Of a DNA stretch of 15,916 nt, positions 8,159 through 14,211 are shown piece after piece. The notes under the pieces were generated by a model. The model was not told the DNA's origin. It searched no databases and saw only the letters and a program-made list of their open reading frames with translations. Each line of letters starts with the position of its first letter. Position 1 is the stretch's first letter. Both the position numbers and the translations under genes were made by a program. The stretch is from Bacteroidota bacterium. GTDB lineage: Bacteria > Bacteroidota > Ignavibacteria > UBA10030 > UBA8401. The DNA is taken from assembly GCA_023229405.1 (NCBI GenBank), contig JALNZH010000054.1:1-15916 (forward strand), written 5' to 3'.

Positions 8159-8566
8159 TTACGATTTTTTGGTTTCAGCTTTTTTCGACTTCATTGGTTT
8201 GGAATGAGCTTCTCCTTCATCGTCGCAGCAATCGTCCCCGCATTCACCGCTTTCCGATTTCATCTGTTTTTTCGCGTCCGACTTGGTTCCTTTCATTTCC
8301 GATGCGTCGAATCCGGCATTGCTGACCGCTTGAATCAAACCGGCGGTTGAAGTTTTGGAACTTGCAAGTGTTATGGTTGCGGTATTCTTTTTCAGGTTAA
8401 CTTTTACTTCTTTAACACCGTCCACGGTTTTTAATGCTTTTTCCACCGTGCTGGCGCACGATTCACAGGTCATTCCGGAAATATTGAGCGAGACCATTTT
8501 CGGTTTATCCGCTGCGGATATCGAAGCAGAGAAGACGAATGCGAAGAGAACGAACATGTATTTCAT
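8159..8566 (-). CDS. Exported heavy-metal-associated (HMA) domain protein with Cys/His-rich tail
   Basis: Small predicted periplasmic metal-binding protein of 135 residues. A signal peptide (about 1-18, ending SISA) is followed by one HMA domain (about 24-91) with the metal site GMTCESC, ligands C34 and C37, as in MerP, CopZ and the N-terminal domains of CPx-type ATPases. The rest is a Lys-rich tail (92-135) with a second cluster of possible ligands: C109, C113, C114 and H121 among acidic residues. The family binds soft metals (Cu(I), Hg(II), Zn(II), Cd(II)); the metal cannot be told from sequence. Start: AAGGAG (complement of 8572-8577) lies five bases before ATG, the strongest ribosome binding site in the window. 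No cation-transporting ATPase or metal regulator lies beside it here. It is divergent from the kinase gene across 92 bases. Confidence 0.88.
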   Translation of the reverse strand: MKYMFVLFAFVFSASISAADKPKMVSLNISGMTCESCASTVEKALKTVDGVKEVKVNLKKNTATITLASSKTSTAGLIQAVSNAGFDASEMKGTKSDAKKQMKSESGECGDDCCDDEGEAHSKPMKSKKAETKKS

Positions 8567-8658
8567 TAGAACTCCTTAAGTAAATGATGATAATAAAATA
8601 ACAGTTAAGTGGTCAAAATACAATTGGGAAATCTTTCAAGTTTCTTTACATTCATACA
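8567..8658. promoter_or_regulatory. Divergent promoter region between the HMA gene and the Ser/Thr kinase gene
   Basis: This 92-base AT-rich gap must hold the start signals for both divergent genes unless the kinase is read from elsewhere. TACAATTG (8619-8626) matches the Bacteroidota -7 box TAnnTTTG at all but one fixed position on the plus strand, but I find no good -33 element. TTAAGT occurs twice (8576-8581, 8605-8610). The minus side carries the AAGGAG of the HMA gene; the plus side has no Shine-Dalgarno before ATG 8659. Confidence 0.35.
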
Positions 8659-11600
8659 ATGACATTCGTATGCAAGAACATACTTCCCGCTGTTGTAGTT
8701 CCGCTGATGCTATTCATTTCAATTACGGAATTATCGTGTGTTGGTAATGAACAACCAGGGAATTCACCAGTGCGTGCCGCAATACAAACGAAACAATGGT
8801 ATCGACAGGCCCTCGTGGATCTCGGGGCCAAAATTCGGATGTATTCTGAGAATGATGGAGTGGCCATTTCCCGCGGAATGGGAAAGGATGTACGAGGGAA
8901 AGCCTACCGATTTACGAATGGACAATGGGTGCCGTTCGTTGAATTTCCGTATTCCGATTATCCGTTGATCGGCCGGTTCGATTCGACAAATGTTTGGACG
9001 ATTACACATCTCACGCACGAATATGCATACCGTCCCGTTCACACAATATTTACGAATAGCATCAGGAAGGAGATCCCTCTCCCTAAAATCATGTGGGATG
9101 AAGTCGATTATGTGATGTTTAAAGGACTTCATCAACTTTCCGATGGCACGGCATGGATGGTGGGACAGCAGGGTCACATTCTCTATTACAATGGTGTTCG
9201 ATGGGAAGAAAAAAAAAGCCCGTTAATTAATCCCGACCGGTCGTCAAGTTATGATGGAGATTTAAACGATATTACGATGACCACACACCAGAGCGGTTGG
9301 GCGGTCGGACGCAATGGTGTTATTTTACGGTATGAGAATTCTCAGTGGAATATCGTTCCATCGCCAGTCAACCAAACCTTGCAAAAAATTTCCATGGTGA
9401 ACGATTCCACCGGCTGGGCGGTGGGAAACAGCGGAACAATTCTGCAATGTAGAAAGTTTGTGTGGACGAAAGTTTTCATTGATATGCACGAACAATTATT
9501 TTCCATTGTTGCATTCGATGAACGGAATGCCTGGATCGTCGGGAATAATTCGACGTTGTTGTCGTATGATGGAACATCCTGGTCGACAGATGAGTCGATT
9601 AAAAATTATAATGACCTGTTTGCCGATCTTTCCGTTGTACGTGATTCCTCCGGACAGTTGCAGTTCTGGATTATCGGAAATGAAGGAATCTATACAACAC
9701 ATCAGTCTCTGGGCGTTTCGTTTACGGATGTGACGGACCAAGTGGGACTTCGGCGCGTCGGAAAACTCGGTCATTTTTTAGAACGAAGCGATGCCGATCT
9801 TCCCGATCTTTTAGTGGCAAACGACGGTGGATCGAGTCTGTTATATGAGAACACTGGAGAAGGGTTGTATGCTGATGTTACCGGAACCACAGAACTGTTG
9901 ACATCACCGAAAGCAGCTCTCATCATGGCTGTCGGTGATGTGAACAACGACGGTGAGCAGGATGTATTGGAAGTTGCGGATCAACGGAATTTTGGTTTGT
10001 ACCTGGGAACTTCAGCAGGGGGTTTTCGCGATTTTACCGATCGGTCGGCATTATCATTTGACGAGATTAATCCGATGGCTCCCGCCGCGGCAAAATTCGT
10101 CGAACTAAATAATGACGGGAATCTTGATCTGTATATTTCCAATTACGATATGCCGGATCAAATTTTTCTTGGTGACGGCACCGGACGATTTTTCCGTTTT
10201 CGGGAGAAGAGCGGAATCGAGAAAATTCTCAACCATGCGTCATACGGTGCTGCATTTGGCGATTTTAACAACGATGGATTAACCGATATCTTCATTCCGT
10301 ATTACGTCAGCAACAATAAAAAATTTTTCAGCATGTTTCAAAATACCGGTGGAATGAAGTTTGAGGAGGTGGATGATCCGAACTTTTATTCTTCAACGGA
10401 TCTTTCTCCAACGGCAATAGCTGTTTCGGATGTGAACAACGATGGTTTTGCAGATGTCTACATTCACAGCCAGAAGGTTGCACCATTGTTGTGGTTGAAT
10501 GACGGTACCGGAAAATTCACGGATGTTTCGCGTCAATACGGTTTTACACAGTTTGCCGGACAATTGGAACCGATCAACGGCATTGTCGGCAGTGCTGATG
10601 TGAACAACGATGGTCAAATCGATATTTTTGCAGGCTCCCATCTTTACTTGAATTCTCAACGCGGTCAGTTTTCTGAAGTTTCCGAACGGGTCGGAATACA
10701 ATTTGTCGGAACGCCGATATTTTCTGATGTCGATAACGACGGCGATCAGGATATGTTCATCGGTAGCTCACGTACATCGCTCGGCAAAGGAGATCGGGCA
10801 GCACTCTACCGCAATAACTTGAATAATAATAATTTTGTCAAAGTCCGCGTGCGCGGCGATGTTTCCAACAGATCGGCAATCGGTGCGCGGGTCGTACTCA
10901 CTCAGTATTCCGGAGAAAAACAGACAAGAACCATCGGCGGAGGCGGAAGTCAGTTATCAACACAAAATATCAACGAAGTCCATTTCGGTGTCGTTGCTGC
11001 TGAAGATTATTTGATAGAGGTATTTTTCCCTTCGGGCGTTACCAGGCGAGTGGAGAAGATTCGATCCGGGAGTATCGTCGAAGTGTATGAATCGAACGCA
11101 TTGACTCGTTTGGGTATCTTGATGATAAAGTCGGTCAACCGAATGGTTGATTTGATGACACCCTATGATATTTTGCAGAAACTTTTTGCACTTGTTCTTG
11201 TTGTAGCAGTGTTCATTGGTATCGGTTACCATATTGATGCACAACGGATTGTAAAACAACGGCCCGTGATACCATTGGTCTGCCTCTTGTTTGTTGTGTT
11301 CACCCATTTTTTAATGTATGAGCGTGAAGTTGTTTCCACGTTGATTGCTACGGCAGGGACGTCACTCATTTCGATCTCTTCGCTATTTGTAGCCCGTTCG
11401 GTGATCCAAAAAAGGGAAGCGAAGTATATCGGCCATTTTAAAATCATGGAATTACTTGGTGCTGGCGGCATGGGGAAAGTATATAAAGCAATCGACACAA
11501 CGTCAAAAAGGATAGTTGCTTTAAAGATCCTGAATCCCGAATTATTAAAAGATCCGGAAAATCGCCGCCGCCTTTCTGCGGAGGGACACGTGCTCGCATC

Positions 11601-12228
11601 GTTCGATCATCCGAATATCGTGAAGGTGTTTGAGATCGGTGAATCGAGCGGTCAAGGATTTATTGCGATGGAATACTTGCACGGCGGCACGCTGCGGGAC
11701 CGACTTGAACACGAACATCCGTTGTCTCTTGAAGTAATAACATCGTATCTTCTTCAGATCTGCGATGGGCTAACGGAAGTGCATGATAAAGGGATTATTC
11801 ATCGCGACCTGAAAACGGGAAACGTAATGTTGGACGGGGAAGGGAAGGCACGGATTATGGATTTTGGCTTATCGAAATCCCCGCTTGTGACGACAATGAC
11901 CACGCTGGGAACTGTATTGGGAACACTCGGATATGTTGCCCCGGAACAGGTGACCGGATTGAATGTAGACCGGAGAACCGATATATTTTCTTTCGGCGTG
12001 ATGATGTATGAGTTGGTAACCAAAGAATTACCCTTCAAAGGGGAGAATGAAATCGCGTTGATACATTCCATCTTCAATACCGTTCCTCCAGCGCCGTCTC
12101 AACGTCGAACGGAACTACCAAAACTATGGGATGAGATTGTCATGAAATGTTTGGCGAAAGATCCGAACAATCGATATAACAAAATGGAAGAAGTAAAACA
12201 GATATTGTTGCATCCCACCGTTTTATAA
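8659..12228 (+). CDS. Transmembrane Ser/Thr protein kinase with N-terminal propeller, VCBS/FG-GAP and ASPIC/UnbV sensor
   Basis: A 1189-residue protein with its sensor in front of the kinase. It begins with a signal-peptide-like hydrophobic stretch (about 9-24). A YCF48-like propeller follows (about 150-350; GWAVGRNGVIL, GWAVGNSGTIL). Next are six Ca-binding VCBS/FG-GAP repeats with DxNxDG-type loops beginning at D427, E482, D535, D591, D647 and D690 (about 43-56 residues apart), then an ASPIC/UnbV domain (about 722-818). Three hydrophobic helices (about 841-858, 870-887, 892-911) lead to the kinase (about 926-1189). With the signal peptide cleaved, three crossings put the sensor in the periplasm and the kinase in the cytosol. 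The kinase looks active: glycine loop GAGGMG (934-939), K956, an RRRLSAEG helix carrying the pairing Glu, H1048-R1049-D1050, N1055, D1068-F1069-G1070 and A1094-P1095-E1096. The usual HRDLKPxN is HRDLKTGN (T1053). No Shine-Dalgarno is visible. Usual bacterial PknB-type kinases have the opposite order. Ligand and substrates are unknown; the two downstream genes are candidate partners. Confidence 0.92.
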   Translation: MTFVCKNILPAVVVPLMLFISITELSCVGNEQPGNSPVRAAIQTKQWYRQALVDLGAKIRMYSENDGVAISRGMGKDVRGKAYRFTNGQWVPFVEFPYSDYPLIGRFDSTNVWTITHLTHEYAYRPVHTIFTNSIRKEIPLPKIMWDEVDYVMFKGLHQLSDGTAWMVGQQGHILYYNGVRWEEKKSPLINPDRSSSYDGDLNDITMTTHQSGWAVGRNGVILRYENSQWNIVPSPVNQTLQKISMVNDSTGWAVGNSGTILQCRKFVWTKVFIDMHEQLFSIVAFDERNAWIVGNNSTLLSYDGTSWSTDESIKNYNDLFADLSVVRDSSGQLQFWIIGNEGIYTTHQSLGVSFTDVTDQVGLRRVGKLGHFLERSDADLPDLLVANDGGSSLLYENTGEGLYADVTGTTELLTSPKAALIMAVGDVNNDGEQDVLEVADQRNFGLYLGTSAGGFRDFTDRSALSFDEINPMAPAAAKFVELNNDGNLDLYISNYDMPDQIFLGDGTGRFFRFREKSGIEKILNHASYGAAFGDFNNDGLTDIFIPYYVSNNKKFFSMFQNTGGMKFEEVDDPNFYSSTDLSPTAIAVSDVNNDGFADVYIHSQKVAPLLWLNDGTGKFTDVSRQYGFTQFAGQLEPINGIVGSADVNNDGQIDIFAGSHLYLNSQRGQFSEVSERVGIQFVGTPIFSDVDNDGDQDMFIGSSRTSLGKGDRAALYRNNLNNNNFVKVRVRGDVSNRSAIGARVVLTQYSGEKQTRTIGGGGSQLSTQNINEVHFGVVAAEDYLIEVFFPSGVTRRVEKIRSGSIVEVYESNALTRLGILMIKSVNRMVDLMTPYDILQKLFALVLVVAVFIGIGYHIDAQRIVKQRPVIPLVCLLFVVFTHFLMYEREVVSTLIATAGTSLISISSLFVARSVIQKREAKYIGHFKIMELLGAGGMGKVYKAIDTTSKRIVALKILNPELLKDPENRRRLSAEGHVLASFDHPNIVKVFEIGESSGQGFIAMEYLHGGTLRDRLEHEHPLSLEVITSYLLQICDGLTEVHDKGIIHRDLKTGNVMLDGEGKARIMDFGLSKSPLVTTMTTLGTVLGTLGYVAPEQVTGLNVDRRTDIFSFGVMMYELVTKELPFKGENEIALIHSIFNTVPPAPSQRRTELPKLWDEIVMKCLAKDPNNRYNKMEEVKQILLHPTVL

Positions 12229-12243
12229 GCCATAAGGATTGTT

Positions 12244-14154
12244 ATGCGCAACGTTATTGTCTTTGTATTGATTTTTTGTTCCTTCAGTGTCACGGCTCAG
12301 AAAAAAGGATTTGGGAAACTTGCAGGGAGAATTGTCGACCATGATTCTCGGGAAGAACTTGCCGGAGTCAGCATTACAGTGGAAAAGACTTCCTTGGGGA
12401 ATGCCACAACCGTAGACGGCCGTTTTGTTATTCTCAAAGTGCCAGTCGGTGTGTACAAAGTAAAAATAACATGCATAGGATATACGGCTCTTATCATTAA
12501 TGATGTGGTAATAAAATCCAATATTACAACAACAATAGATACTTCTCTTTCTGCCGATGAAGTGCAATTACATGAGGTTGCTGTCGTTGCTGAACGGCCG
12601 GTCGTGAACAAAAGTATCACCAGTTCAGTGATGTCGTTCTCGAGTTTTTCTATTCCGTATACACGCGGGGGGAGAGCATGGGAGATTGGTCGTACCGCTG
12701 AAGGAATAACACTTCCGAAATTTAACACCGAAGAATACGATAAAATCAACGAAAACGAGTTTTTAGAGAGCATCCAAAATCCTCTGTCCACTTTTTCCAT
12801 CGATGTTGATGTTGCTTCGTATACAAACATGAGACGATTTATTAATGACGGAATGCTGCCGCCTCCCGATGCGATTCGGACAGAAGAACTGATAAACTAT
12901 TTTTCCTATGATTATCCAGAACCTACGGACGGTCATCCCGTTTCTTTCAGTACGGAATTGTCGGCAGCTCCGTGGAATTCAGAACATCAGTTATTATTGA
13001 TCGGTTTGCAGGGGAAAAATATTGAAACAAAGCATTTGCCGTCGAGCAATCTGGTGTTCCTCCTTGATGTTTCCGGTTCGATGAACGAGCCGAATAAATT
13101 ACCTCTTGTAAAATCGGCCTTTCGTTTACTGGTTCATCAGCTACGCCCGCAAGATAACGTAGCAGTGGTAGTGTATGCCGGCAGTTCAGGTATTGTGTTG
13201 CCGTCTACATCCGGCAAAGAAAAAGAGAAAATCATTTCCTGCATCGATCGACTGGAAGCTGGCGGTACTACTGCCGGCGGTGAAGGGATAGTGTTGGCCT
13301 ACAAGGTAGCTAAAGAGAATTTTCTACCGGATGGAAACAATAGGGTAATACTTGCAACGGATGGAGACTTTAACGTCGGCTTGTCGAGTGATGCGGATTT
13401 GGAACGGCTGATTGAAGAGAAACGGAAAGACGGTGTTTTTCTCTCAGTGCTCGGTTTCGGAACCGGAAATTATAAAGACTCGAAAATGGAAAAACTTGCG
13501 GATAAGGGGAACGGAAATTATGCCTATATCGACAATCTTCAGGAAGCAAATAAAATGTTTGTCGATCAAATGGCGGGGACATTATATACGATCGCCAAGG
13601 ATGTGAAACTGCAATTGGAATTTAATCCAGCAAAAGTAAAAGCTTACCGTCTGATCGGTTACGAGAATAGAATATTGGCAAAGGAAGATTTTACTAACGA
13701 CAACAAAGATGCGGGTGACATGGGTGCAGGTCACACCGTTACCGCTTTGTATGAACTGATACCGGCATCTTCAAAAGCAGAATTTCCTATTGTGGATAGT
13801 CTGAAATATCAACGTGTACATTTGAACGAATCAGCAGGAACGTCCGATGAAGTTTTGACATTGAAATTAAGATACAAATCCCCGAAGGATTCAATTAGTC
13901 GGCAATTAGAAAGTATTGTTGTTGGTGCAGACTCTTTGAAGAAGGATGCCTCTGAGAATTTTACCTTTGCCAGCGCCGTTGCGGAATTCAGTATGCTGCT
14001 TCGTAATTCAAAATTCAAAGCCAATTCAAGCTACTCCAGTGTTATTGCAGCCGCAAAAAGAGCAAAAGGCGACGATGAAGAAGGATATCGGCGGGAGTTT
14101 ATCCGGCTCGTAGAATTGGCGCAATCACTGCCTAAATACGATCCAACAAAATAA
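12244..14154 (+). CDS. Exported vWA-domain protein (YfbK-like) with carboxypeptidase-regulatory-like N-terminus
   Basis: Predicted 636-residue exported protein. A signal peptide (about 1-19, ending SVTAQ) is followed by a CarboxypepD_reg-like beta-sandwich (about 22-105: KLAGRIVDHDSREELAG, VDGRFVI, YKVKITCIGYT) and a short VVAERPVVNKS segment, as at the front of TonB-dependent receptors, but no barrel follows. Next come the YfbK-type N-terminal region (about 170-260; FSIDVDVASYTNMRRF), a vWA domain (about 268-440) and a C-terminal DUF3520-like region (about 445-632). The metal-ion-dependent adhesion site is complete: DVSGS (D275, S277, S279), T342 or T343, and D373 in ATDGD. Such domains bind protein partners through a divalent metal. 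Start: AAGGA lies five bases before ATG 12244, only 15 bases after the kinase stop, which points to one transcript. The biochemical role of this family is not established; a surface or periplasmic complex scaffold is likely. Confidence 0.9.
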   Translation: MRNVIVFVLIFCSFSVTAQKKGFGKLAGRIVDHDSREELAGVSITVEKTSLGNATTVDGRFVILKVPVGVYKVKITCIGYTALIINDVVIKSNITTTIDTSLSADEVQLHEVAVVAERPVVNKSITSSVMSFSSFSIPYTRGGRAWEIGRTAEGITLPKFNTEEYDKINENEFLESIQNPLSTFSIDVDVASYTNMRRFINDGMLPPPDAIRTEELINYFSYDYPEPTDGHPVSFSTELSAAPWNSEHQLLLIGLQGKNIETKHLPSSNLVFLLDVSGSMNEPNKLPLVKSAFRLLVHQLRPQDNVAVVVYAGSSGIVLPSTSGKEKEKIISCIDRLEAGGTTAGGEGIVLAYKVAKENFLPDGNNRVILATDGDFNVGLSSDADLERLIEEKRKDGVFLSVLGFGTGNYKDSKMEKLADKGNGNYAYIDNLQEANKMFVDQMAGTLYTIAKDVKLQLEFNPAKVKAYRLIGYENRILAKEDFTNDNKDAGDMGAGHTVTALYELIPASSKAEFPIVDSLKYQRVHLNESAGTSDEVLTLKLRYKSPKDSISRQLESIVVGADSLKKDASENFTFASAVAEFSMLLRNSKFKANSSYSSVIAAAKRAKGDDEEGYRREFIRLVELAQSLPKYDPTK

Positions 14155-14211
14155 ATATGCCTAGGGCACGTCCAAAATTCAGATCTGTCCATTACGGTAC
14201 GAAAAAAATAC

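Noticed and set aside
8648..8667. Direct repeat ACATTC (8648-8653 and 8662-8667) across the kinase start codon
   Set aside because: Six bases in an AT-rich region, one copy inside the coding sequence, no dyad symmetry; likely chance.
8729..8752. Lipobox at the N-terminus of the Ser/Thr kinase protein (ITELSC)
   Set aside because: The residues before Cys (E-L-S) do not fit the usual L-[AS]-[GAS]-C pattern, so lipidation is not supported.
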